Below are positions 46,222-57,633 of a stretch of DNA of 64,000 bases, piece by piece. Made by a program: the position numbers and the translations under genes. The stretch is taken from NCBI GenBank assembly GCA_021442155.1, contig CM038222.1, positions 22,020,923 to 22,084,922 on the forward strand, read 5' to 3'. The stretch's first letter is position 1. Every line of letters starts with the position of its first letter. Source of the DNA: Cymbidium sinense. Lineage: Eukaryota; Streptophyta; Magnoliopsida; Asparagales; Orchidaceae. The notes below the pieces were generated by a model. That model saw nothing but the letters and a program-made list of their open reading frames with translations, searched no databases and was not told the origin of the DNA.

Positions 46222-48190
46222 TTTTTGCAGGTGTAGTTAGATTTAGTTTTCCCACATAAATGTAATTTTTGCAATATGAATTAGGATTATTGCTATGGGA
46301 GATTAGGATGAGCAGTGGCTAGAAGGCTTTATCTTGGGGTGCCCTATGATGCCTTCGAAGCAAGCACCATCCAAATAAAGAAGGAACCAAATCAAAAATG
46401 AGGATATGAAGAAAGAAGACCCCCATAACATTTAATACAATTATAATTATTCTTTCATTTTCCATGTTAAGGGTAAAGCTTGGCTACCCATCTTATCTTA
46501 CTTTGGGTTGTATGGTGGTACACGACCGCACCGACCTTTTATTCTTTTATGATAGTTTATATAATTTTTTGATGTTATGTTTACATTGTGCATTAGGATA
46601 CATGCTTTTCATAGTTTCTTAAATGATTGATGCTTTAGTGTGTGGCTTGGATACGATTAGGCTCTTAGGATAAAAATAACTTTTCTACCCAATTAATCAC
46701 TCATAACTAAATTTTAAACAACTCATAACCTCATCATAAAGCCTGATACATAAATAAGATAATTAAAAAATTTAGCAACCCCTTAGTTGTATGGTTGTAT
46801 GTTTCACATCATGCATGCATATTATTTCTCTCTTGAACATGAAGGATCTCCATCTTTGCATGATAAAAGAATGCTTGACCTGTGAGGGCATCCCTTGTGG
46901 TGGAGAACACCTTCTAGTTGATTTGACCCATAACCTATTTCATCATGCATTTAAGCATAAGAAATCCTAAATCCTCTTTCAAAATAATGTGTTTAAAATG
47001 AAATAAAACTTGAAAAGATTTTCCATCTATAGATTAATTCATATGCTCATATCACTCATGCTATATTCTCATAGGGAGTATGTTTAAGACTTTAGTCTAT
47101 TTCTAATTAAATAACTACCCTAGCTATCTTTCAATTCATAAGACCGAACTACAAGGTTTTAAAATCATAGGAGGAGTTAGCTGACAGCCACTCTAGGCAG
47201 TTATAAGTCCATAAGTTAGACAATTTATTCTCTCTTATGGAGGTAACCGTCCAACTGTAGCTTAGATTTAGGTTGTTCTTTAGCTCGGTCTAAAGCTCCC
47301 TAGATTTAGGATCCAAGGTAGATATTCTATTCAGGCGATGAGAATAAATCCTCACCTTTTAGGCATTCCCATAACCTTATGTTAGTGGATTATAATCCCT
47401 AGTAATCTAGTTAAATTTTAAATTAAAACATATAAATCTCCTCAACTTCAAAATTATAAAGCCCAATCATATGATAGATTGGAATGCTTACTAGGCTTCC
47501 TAGTATCATGAGCATTTCCTACTTATGTCATTTGGATTCGAAATATAAGTCTTCTCCTTGAACTTTCCCAAATGATTTACCAAATACAACAAATCCTTTG
47601 ATAGTCTAAACTTGAAATATTTGGAGATGATAATTATCTACTTTAATCGAGAGTATTCTTAAGAAATTTTATTTCCTAAGATGTAATTAACTATGGAGGC
47701 TTACCTCCATAGGAATATAAGAACCTAGTTTAAAATAAACCATACTTTATTCATCAATGTAAAGTAGGGAAAAAATATCAGGTACATTCGAAGACCCATC
47801 ATGCCTTAGGAGTCCTTATTACATGATTAGGTCCATTGTAGGGTGATGCCTCTATCTTTGAGATAGTATCATACCTCAATATTGTACGATCACCACAAAA
47901 GTACCCCTACGATCTGTCTTTGTCCCCCCGCACCCCCCCTCCCCATCCTCCCATACATCTAAAAATAAACACCATAAGGCTCCTCCATTGCCTCTCAACA
48001 TCATCCTTTCTTTTTGGAGTTTAGAGATGTCAATCCTTAAGTAGGCAAGGGTTCTTAGACTAATAATGTTAACAGATACACCTAGGTCAACCAGAACTCT
48101 GGATAGCTTGTATCTGCCAACATCCATTGTAATGTAAACAAGCGGTTGAGCTCGGTTGTCCCTAAGAGTAAGTCTTCATTGGTGAATGTA
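46222..48190 (+). mobile_element. LTR fragment island within the array
   Basis: 46222-47893 aligns with the reverse complement of about 28000-29560 in the long LTR, so here the LTR fragment is in plus orientation. Shared landmarks in order: 'ttttgcagg', 'aagaagaccc', 'ttttctacccaa', 'tagcaaccccttag', 'gcatttaagcataa', 'cctaagatgtaattaactat' and 'gacccat...gccttaggagtc'. It stops short of the LTR end and is joined to a protease fragment on the opposite strand (to 48190). Neither TG...CA ends nor a partner LTR are present. It is a rearranged fragment rather than an intact solo LTR. Confidence 0.75.
48014..48190 (-). pseudogene. gypsy retropepsin N-terminal part
   Basis: The minus strand reads 'TNEDLLLGTTELNR', a one-base frameshift, then 'VYITMDVGRYKLSRVLVDLG' and 'VSVNIISLRTLAYLRI', 'SKLQKERMMLRG'. 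This is the catalytic end of a plant gypsy aspartic protease, where 'DLGVSVN' replaces the usual 'DTGASVN', so the active site is lost. To the left it runs into low-complexity text (47925-47960, C-rich on plus), and the open frame continues to 47876 only by chance. It complements the 'LGRPWIH' C-terminal fragments at 7.1 and 11.8 kb but is a separate fragment. Confidence 0.8.
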
Positions 48191-51100
48191 ACTAAATAAA
48201 AACCTAAACCTAAAAATAAAACATAAAAATAAATAAAAAATAAAACCTAAACCCTAAACTGGAAAAAAAACTAAACCTAAAATAAAAATAAAATAAACAA
48301 AATAAGATAAACTTAAACCTAAACTAAAATAAATAAACCTAAACCTAAACGTAAAATAAACTAAACCTAAATCCTAAACTAAATAAAATAAAATAAACTA
48401 CAAATAAACCTAAACCTAAACAAAAAAAAACCTAAAATAAAAATAAAACCTAAAACCTAAACCAAAAATAATAAAATAAAACCTAAACTAAACTTAAAAT
48501 TAAAAATAAAACCTAAACCAAAAAAATAAAATAAAATAAAACTAAACTGAAAATACATAAACTAAACCTAAACCTAAAAAAATAAACTAAAATAAAACCT
48601 AAACTAAAATAAATAAACATAAACTAAATAAACTAAACAAAATAAAATAAAAATAAAATAAATAAAATAAATAAATAAACTAAATAAACTTAAAATTCTG
48701 GTTTACTTAATTTTTTATAAAACCCTAAATAAAATCTTAATCCTAATCTAAATCCTACCAACCCTACCACACCCTACCACAACACTAAAAAAAGCTCTGG
48801 CTAAACTAAACCCTAAACCTGATCACTGAGCTACCCTATTACCCTAGCCTCCCAACCTACTCCTGGCCCTAAACTAAACTGAGCCTAAAAAGGCTTTAAC
48901 CCTGAGCCCAACCAACCTCTGACTGGCCCTAAACCTAAAACAGGCTTAAATGGTTAGTGACCACACCTACCAGACTGAGCCGGACCCCAGGCCCTCTAAA
49001 CCCAGGCCCTGGCTGACCTAACTCTATGGGCCCACCCTAAAATCTAAACTCCACTAGGCTGAGCCACTAAATCTTCTAAACTCTGACCACAACCCCATAA
49101 ATCCTATCCCTGGGCCACTCTAAACCTAAACTTAAACCTAAACTAAACCTAAAGATAAATAATAAACTGAGCTAATAAGATAAAATAAATAAACTAAACC
49201 TAACTTAAGATAAATTAACTAAAATAAATAAAATAAATAAATAAATAAATGATAAACCTAAATACATAAAAACTAAAATAAATAAAATAAAATAAAAATA
49301 AAATAAAATAAAATAAAAACTAAATAAAACCTAAACTAAAAATAACTATAAATAAATATAAAATAAATAAAAAATAAAACTAAAACCTAAAAAAAAAAAA
49401 GATCTAAAAAAAAATAAATAAATAAAATAAAATAAACTAAACCTAAACTAAAATAAAATAAACTAAAATAAAGAAACCAAAACCTAAACATAAAATAAAC
49501 CAAATCTAAACCTAAAACTAAAATAATAAAATGTAAAATAAACTAAAAAAATAAAATAAAACCAAACCAAAACCTAAAATAAAAATAAAACTTATACCTA
49601 AAAAATAAAATAAGAATAAAACTCAACTAAAAAAATAAACCTAAACCTCAAAATTAAAATAAATAAACTAAATTAATTAAAAATAAAAATAAAAAATAAA
49701 GTAAACTAAAATAATTGAAAAAAATTAAATATACTAAATCAACCTAAACCAATTGTTTTACTTAATTAAAAAAAAAAACCACACCTAAACCTAACCCTAC
49801 CAAACCCTACCCCAAACCACAAAACACTAAAATACAAAAAACTAAACCCTAAAGCATAAACCCAGGCATAATAAAGATAAACCCTAAACTTTTTAAAACC
49901 CAAACACACTAACCCTAAATCATAAACCCTAAACCCTAAAAATTTAAACCCTAAAGCTAAACACTAAATCCTAAATCCACAAACCCTGATCATAACCACA
50001 AACCCTAAACTACTAAAAACTAAGACTAAGCTGAACAATAAAACCTAAAAATAAAAGAAATAAAAAAAACTTAAACCTAAATTAAATAAAAAATAAAATA
50101 AAATAAAAACCTAAATAAAAACCTAAACCTAAACCTAAAAATAAAATAAAATAAAATAATAAATAAAAACCTAAACTAAACTAAACAATATAATAAACCT
50201 AAGAATAATAAACTTAAATAAAATAAAAATTATGTGTAAAATCAAAATAAAATAAACCTAAAAAATAAAATAAAAACTAAAAAAAAACCTAAACCTAAAA
50301 AATAAACCTAAAAATAACTAAAAAATAAAATCTAAACCCTAAACTAAAAAAAAAACATAAACCTAAAATAAAAATAAAATGAAAAAAAAAAAACCTAAAA
50401 CTAAACTAAAAATAAACTAAACTAAATTAAATAAAACCTAAAAAAATAAACTAAACTTAAACCTAAACATAAAAGTAAATAAAAATAAAAAAAAAAAAGT
50501 CAAAACCTAAACTAAAAAATAAAACCTAAAAATAAACCTAAAATAAAATCATAAAACCTAAACCTAAACCTAAAAATAAAAATAAAACCTCAATCGAAAA
50601 AATAAAATAAAAATAAAACTTAATTAAAAATAAACTTAAACCTAAACATAAACCTAAAAAATAAACTAAAATAAAAAAAAACCTAAACTAAAATAAATAA
50701 ACATAAAATAAATAAACTAAACTATAAAAAATAAGAAATAAACCTAAATAAAATAAAGAAGAGTAAACTAAAAAACTAGATATCTTAAATAAACTAAACC
50801 CACAGTTTGATTAAAAAAAAAAAACCAAATAAAATAAAATAAAACCCTAAACCCTGAGCCAAACCCTACAACCCTAAAATACCACAAAACTCTAAAGGCC
50901 TTGGGCCCAAATCCTGGGCCCAGGCCACAAACCTGGGCCTTCCACAGATCTGATTCCACTAAACTGATCTGAAAACAGCTCACTCCACTGACTCCACTCC
51001 ACTAAACCTCCACTCCACTGGGCATGGGCCTAAACTCCTGAGTAAACCACTGACCTCTCTGATACAACTGAGCTCACTGGGCCCAGAAACTCACGACCAC

Positions 51101-52228
51101 TCCTCCTGGGCCTAAACCCTCCTAAATACCCTGGCCCTGACCTGATCTCAAATCCTGGGCCACAGGCCACAGGCCCTCTGAGCCCACAACCCAGGCAAGC
51201 TGATGCTGGGCCTGACGTTGGGCCTAACCCTGATACTGGCCAAACTATAAACTTAACCCTACCCACCACAAGATGTCCCAGATCCAAAAGATACTGACCC
51301 TGCTAAAATGAAAATCCTAAACTAAAACCTAAACTTAAAAATAAATAAATATATAATAAATAAAAACCTAAATTAAACAAAAATATAAAATAAACCAAAG
51401 GGTAAAAAGACTAAATAAAATAAAAACTAAATGTAAAATAAAAATAAAATAAACCTAAAATAAAATAAAATAAAAACTAAATAAAAACCAAAACAAAAAA
51501 AATAAATTTAAAAAAAACAAAATAAAATAAACTGAAACCTAAACTAAAATAAATTAAAGTAAAATAAATAGAACCTAAACCTAAACCTAAAATAAACTAA
51601 ATCTAAACCTAAACTAAATATAAAAAAATAAACTAAAAATAAACCAAAACTTAAATTAAAAAATAAACCTAAACTTAAACTAAAAAAATAAAACCTAAAA
51701 TAAAGGCTAAAACCTAAACATAAAAAAAAAATTAAATAAAAGTGTGAACCTAAAATAAAAAAATAAAAAAATAAAATAAAATAAAACTAAAAATAAACCT
51801 AAACCTAAAAAAGAAACTAAAATAAAATCCCTAAACTAAAAATAAATAAATTAAACTAGATAAAAATAAATAATAAACCTAAATAAAAATAAAATAAAAC
51901 TAAAATAAATAAAAAATAAACTAGATAAACTAAATAAATCTATACCCACCAATTTACTTAATTAAAAAGAAAAACTTAAACCCTAAACCAAACCCTACAA
52001 TAAACCCTAAACAAAACCCTAAACCTAACCCAAACCTAAACACCCAAACCCTAAACCCTAAACCCTAAACTCTAAAAGCACCCTAAAACTTAAACCCTAA
52101 ACCCTAAACCCTAAAACCTTAACCCTTGACCCTAATCCATAAACCTAAACCTAAAGTAACTACATAAATTAAAAAATGAACCTAAACCTTAAAAAATAAA
52201 TAAACCTAAACAAAAACCTAAACCCTAA
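48191..52228 (+). repeat. telomere-like higher-order satellite array, block 5
   Basis: Anchors at about 48701, 49755, 50805 (variant 'gtttgattaaa') and 51952, spaced 1054, 1050 and 1147 bp. GC-rich patches sit directly after anchors (48830-49120 and 50850-51300). The second produces minus-strand Gly/Pro-rich open frames (50768-51287) that are not genes. A conserved leader 'aaacctaaagtaacta' precedes the next GRP cassette. Confidence 0.9.
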
Positions 52229-52774
52229 GAATGGGATGAACCTTGAAAGTAGGAATATCACCGTCAACCACACTCAGTCTAGATTTGGTGGTGGAGGCGA
52301 AGGAGGAGGCGGCGGTTACTGCAATGGTGGTGGGGAGATCTAGAGGTGATGGTGGATATGGAGCTGGTGGTCAGAGTAGTGGTGGTTATGGAGGCGGGAG
52401 GAGCGACGTAGGTTACAACCGTGGTGATGGAGGAGGAAGAGATTAGGATATGATGGTGGATCCCGCAACTTGATAGGCCGAGGTGGTTCTGATGGGAACT
52501 GGAAAAATTGAAGAATGGCTGATCCGATCAGCTGCTTATGGAACTATGTCTTTACAGTAGAGATAGTTCTAGTTATATAGGGTTTTTGATTTGCTCTATG
52601 CGTGCTCCAGGCTTTCATTGATTCATAATTATCTTAATTTCTATTTAATTTTTGATTTTCAACACTATTTTATCTATGTTGTCACTTGTGTCTTAGAAAA
52701 CTTAGTGTGTTACTTGGTTGATGAAATCAAAAAGAAGAAATATTGAATCTAAATTTGTTCTCTATTAAAAAAAA
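52229..52774 (+). pseudogene. GRP retrocopy with 3' UTR insertion (cassette 4)
   Basis: Starts 'gaatgggatgaaccttgaaa', 277 bp after the anchor at 51952. The parental frame is open through 'RNITVNHTQSRFGGGGEGGG' and is then broken by a one-base insertion at about 52340 ('ggggagatctag' for 'gggggatctag'). The tail 'GGYGGGRSD' and 'GYNRGDGGGRD' is readable in the shifted frame. About 60 bp of unrelated AT-rich sequence (about 52608-52667) interrupts the 3' UTR after 'ctctatgcgtgctc'. It ends in eight As (52767-52774). Confidence 0.85.
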
Positions 52775-53126
52775 CCAAAACCAAAAACCCTAAACTAAAA
52801 TCTAAACCCTAAACCTAAAACATAAACCCTAAACCCTAAACTCTAAACTATAAAAACCATAAACCCTAAATCCTTAACCCTAAAACCCTAAACCCTAAAC
52901 CCTAAACCCTTAAACCTAAACCCTTAATCCTAAACCCTAAACCTTAAACCATAAATATTAAAGCATACACCTTAAAAAACCCTAAACCCTAAACTCTAAA
53001 CCCTAACCATAAACCTCAAACCCTAAAAGAATAAACCCTAAAACCTTAAACCTAAACATAAAGTAAATAAATAAATAAACCTAATCTCTAAAACCTAATA
53101 ACCATAAACCTAAACCTAAACCCTAA
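52775..53126 (+). repeat. short telomere-like spacer between two GRP cassettes
   Basis: About 350 bp of CCCTAAA words between cassettes 4 and 5, ending with 'aacataaagtaaataaata' and 'aacctaaaccctaag', the same leader that precedes other cassettes. No anchor lies within it, so cassettes 4 and 5 share one satellite unit. Confidence 0.85.
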
Positions 53127-53608
53127 GAGGGGTAACCTTGATGGCGTGAACATCACCATCAACCGTGCCTGGCCTAGATCTGGATTTGGAGGAAAAGGCG
53201 GAGGCGGCGGTTATCACAGTGGTGGTGGGGGATCTAGAATTGTTGGTGGATATGGAGGTGGTGGTCAGAGCAGTGGTGGTTATGGAGGTGGGAGGAGCGA
53301 TGAAGGTTTTAGCTAAGGTAGTGGTGGAGGGTGAGATCAGAAATATGATGGTGGATCCCACTACACAAGAGGCCAGGGTGGTCCTAATGGGAACTAGAGA
53401 AACTGAAGAATGACTGATTTGATCTACTTTTGGAACTGTATCTTTACAGTAGAGTTAGTTCTATTTATCTAGGGTTTTTGATTTTCTCTATGCATGCCCA
53501 TTTTTTATCTATGTTGTCACTCGTGTCTTAGAAAACTTGGTCTGTTACTTGGTTGAAGAAATTGAAAAAATGAAATGTTGAATTTGAATTTGTTCTCTAT
53601 TAAAAAAA
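53127..53608 (+). pseudogene. GRP retrocopy (cassette 5)
   Basis: Starts 'gaggggtaaccttgatggcg'. The Gly-rich part reads 'GFGGKGGGGGYHSGGGGSR', 'GGYGGGGQSSGGYGGGRSDEG' before a stop ('agctaagg') at about 53312. The end 'GPNGN' and stop are kept. The 3' UTR is shared with the other cassettes and ends in seven As (53602-53608). It is the tandem neighbour of cassette 4, with starts 898 bp apart. Open frames at 53116-53361 (minus) and 53165-53413 (plus, other frame) are shadows. Confidence 0.85.
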
Positions 53609-56600
53609 CCATAAACCCTAAACTCTAAACTAAAAATTGAACCCTAAATAAAAAACCTAAACCCTAAACCCTAAACTCTAAACCCTAAAAACCCTAAACC
53701 CTAGAACTTTAAACTCTAAACCCAACACCCAAATTCCTAAACCCTAAACCCTCAACCCTAAATCCTAAACCTAAAACCTTAAACCCTAAACTAACCCTAA
53801 ACCCTAAAAAGCAAAAAACCTAAACCTAAACTAAATAAAACTGAAAAATAAAATAAATCAAAAAACCAAAACCAAAATAAAATAAAAACATAAGCTAAAT
53901 CCTAAACCTAAAAGTAAACCTAAGTTTAAACCTAAAAATAAAATAAAATAAATAAACCCTAACCTAAAATAAAATAAATAAACCCTAAACTAAACTAAAA
54001 AATAAAAACATAAATAAAATAAAATAAAACCTAAAATAAAATAACAATTAAACCTAAAAAAAATAAAATAAAAACCTAATCCTAAATAATAAATTAAAAA
54101 TTAAAACCTAAAAATAAATAAAAAATAAAGCCTAAACCCTAAACTAAAAATAAAAACCTAAAATAAAAATAAAACAAACCTAAACCTAAACTAAAATAAA
54201 TAAACCCTAAACCTAGACCCAAAATAAACTAATACTAAACCTAAACCTAATCAAAATAAACCTAAACCTAAACTAAAAAATATAGCCTAAAAATAAACTT
54301 AAAATAAAAACCTAAATCCTAAACAAAAAAAATAAAATAAAAACCTAAACCTAAGCCTAAACTTAAACATAAACCTAAAATGTAAAATAAAAATAAAACT
54401 AAACCAACAAAATAAACCAAAACTAAAAGCTAAACTAAAATAAATAAACCTAAAATCATTAAACTAAACTAAATAAAAATAAAAATAAACCTAAATAAAA
54501 ATAAATAATAAAATAAACTAAAATAAATAAATAAAATAAACTAAATAAACTAAATAAACCTAATCCTACTAATTTACTTAACTTAAAAAAATTAAAAATA
54601 AAAGAAATAAAAAAATAAGAAAAAACTCTAACCCTAAAGCCTAAACCCTAAAACAAACCCTAAACCCTAAACCGTAAACCTTAAACCTACAACCTTAAAT
54701 CGTAAACCCTAAACCATAATACCCTAAACCCTAAACCTTAAACTCTAAACCTAAACCCTAAACCCTATACCCTAAAACCTACAACCTAAAACCCTAAACC
54801 CTAAACCCTAAGCTTTAAAAACATAAAAACTTGAAAACCTAAACCTAAGTTAAATAAAATGTAAAAATAAAATAAATAAATAAAACCTAAACCTCAATAA
54901 AATAAATAAAAAATAGCATAAAACTTAAACTAAAACCTAAGCCTTAACCTAAACCTAAACCAAAACATAAAATAAAATATAAAATAACTAAACTAAAATA
55001 AATTAAATTAAAACCTAAACTAAACTAATAAAGAAAATAAACCTAAAAATAAAAAGCCTAAATAAAATAAAAACTAAACGTAAAATGAAAAAAAACTAAA
55101 ATAAAAGAAAATTAAAACAAAATAAAAAACTAAACCTTAAAAATAAACTTAAAAAACACCTAAAAATAAATACAAAAAAATACTTAAACCCTATACTAAA
55201 AAAATTCTAAACCTAAACCTAAACCTAAATTAAAATAAACAAAACTAAAATAAATAAAACATAATCTTAAACTTAAACCCTAAAATAAATAAAATAAAAT
55301 AAACTAAAAATAAACCTAAACATAAACTAAAATGTAAAACCTAAAAATAAACCTAAAATAAAAGCATAAAATCTAAACCTGAAAGAATAAAATATAAACC
55401 TACACCTAAACCTAAAAATAAAAAAAAAACCTAAATCTAAAAAGTAAAATAAAAATAAAATTAAACTAAGAAATAAACATAAATCTAAACCTAAAAATAA
55501 ACTAAATTAAAAAGCCTAAACAAAAATAAATAACCTAAAATAAGTAAAATAGATGAAATAAAATTTTTAAAAAAAGACCTAAATAAAAATAAAAAATTAA
55601 ATAAACTAAAATAAATAAAAGATAAATAAAATAAACCTAAACCTATTGGTTTACTTAATTTAAAAAAAAACCTTAAACACTAAACCCCAAATCCTAAACC
55701 CTAAACCCTAAACCATAAACTCTAAAACTAACCTAAACCCTAAACCCTAAACCATAAACTCCAAAACTAACCTTAAACCCTAAACTCAAAACCTATAACT
55801 CTGAACCCTAAACTCAAAACCCTAAACCCTAAACCCTAAACCCTAAAGCCTATACCCTAAACTAACCCTAAATAGTAAACCAAAAACCCCAAACCCTAAA
55901 CCCTAAACCCTAACCCTAACCCACCCAAACCCTAAACTAAACTCAAAAACCACCACCCTAAACTCTAAACTAACTAACCCCACCTAAACTTCCTTAAACC
56001 CTAAATGCTAAACCATATAACCTTAACCGCATGCCTACACTAAATCCTAAAATAATAACCCTAAATGCTAAACCCAAAACCCTAAACCCGAACCCTAAAC
56101 CCTCCTAAACCCTAAAACCCTAAACCCTAAACCTTAAAAAAATAAATAATTAAAAAAACCTAAACCTAAATAAAAGAATAAAGTAAAATAAAGTAGAAAG
56201 CTAAACTAAAACCTAAACCTAAACCTAAACCTTAAAATTAAAGAAAATAAAAAAGTAAAAATAAAATAAAATAAATAAAAACCTAAACTAAAATAAATAA
56301 TAAAATAAACCTTAGAATAAAAAACCTAAATAAAATAAAACCTAAACGTAAAATAAAAATAAAATAAACCTAAAATAAAATAGTAAAAGAACTAAATAAA
56401 AATCTAAACTTATAAAATAAACCTAAAAATAAATAAAAAATAAAACCTAAACCTAAAATAAATATAAAATAAATAAAATAAAATAATCCAAAACATAAAA
56501 TAATATAAACTAAACAAAAATAAATAAAACCTAAACCTAAAATAAATTAAACCTAAAACTAAACCTAAACTAAATAAAATAAAGTAAACTAAAAATAAAT

Positions 56601-57145
56601 CAAAACCTAAACTAAAAATTAAAACTTAAAAATAATTCTATAATAAAAACCTAAAACCTAAACCTAAAAAAAATAAAATAAAAACCTAAACCTAAACCTA
56701 AAAATTTAAAATAAAACCTAAACTTAAAAAATAAAATAAAAATAAAACAAAACTAAAAAATTAACCTAAACCTAAAAAGTATACTAAAATAAAAATCTTA
56801 AAATAAATATACTAAACTAAATAAAAATAAAAAATAAACCTAAATATAAATAAAAAGTAAAGTAAACTAACATAAAAAAATAAATTTAATATACTAAATA
56901 AAGATAAACCTACTAGTTTATTTAATTTTAAAAAAAAACCTTAAACTTTAAATCCTAAATCCTAAACCCTAAACCCTATACCCTAAACCTACAACCCTAA
57001 ACCCTAAACACTAAACCCTAAACCCTGACCCTAAATCCTAAGCCCTAAACCTCAAACCCTCAACCTAAACCTAAAGAAAAAAATTAATTAAAAAATAAAC
57101 CTAAACTTTAAAACCTAATCAACCTAACCTAAACCTAAACTTTAA
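53609..57145 (+). repeat. telomere-like higher-order satellite array, block 6
   Basis: Anchors at about 54572, 55649 and 56916, spaced 1077 and 1267 bp. The CCCTAAA-rich block after 55649 is long (55680-56130) and includes near-pure runs. The rest is the usual A-rich text. No gene. Confidence 0.9.
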
Positions 57146-57633
57146 GAATGCGCAGAACCTTGATAGCAGGAACATCACCATCATCCAGGTTCAGTCTAGA
57201 TCTTGCGGTGGAGGCAAAGGCGGAGGCGGTGGTTACCGCAGTGGTGGTGGGGGATCTGAAGGTGCTGGTGGATATGGAGGTGGTAGTCGGAGCAGTGGTG
57301 GTTATGAAGGCAGGAGGAGCGACAGAGGTTACAACCGTGGAGGTGGTGGAGTGAGAGATCTGGGATATGATGGTGGATCCTGCTACTCGAGAGGCCAGAA
57401 TGGTTTTGATGGGAACTAGAGAAATTGAAGAATGGCTGATCCGATCTACTGCATATTAAATTGTGTCTTTATAATAGAGACGATTCTAATTATTTAGGGT
57501 TTTTTATTTGCTCTATGGTGCTCATTTTTGGTCCATGTCATCACTTGTGTCTTAAAAAACTTGGTGTGTTACTTGGTTGATGAAATAAAAAAAGTGAAAT
57601 GTTGAATATGAATTTGTTCTCTATTAAAAAAAA
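57146..57633 (+). pseudogene. GRP retrocopy with open frame (cassette 6)
   Basis: The only cassette whose parental frame is free of internal stops, from 57147 to the TAG at about 57420. It reads 'NAQNLDSRNITIIQVQSR', 'SCGGGKGGGGGYRSGGGG', 'GGYGGGSRSSGGYEGRRSD', 'GYNRGGGGVRDLGYDGGS' and 'YSRGQNGFDGN'. There is no in-frame Met at the start, because the ATG at 57148 is in another frame, and the RRM is missing. It is therefore a 5'-truncated pseudogene with low decay rather than a gene. The 3' UTR ends in eight As (57626-57633). It lies 230 bp after the anchor at 56916. Confidence 0.85.

Noticed and set aside
50768..51287. Gly/Pro/Val-rich minus frames near 51 kb
   Set aside because: They arise from a GC-rich variant of the CCCTAAA block, probably partly base-calling error.
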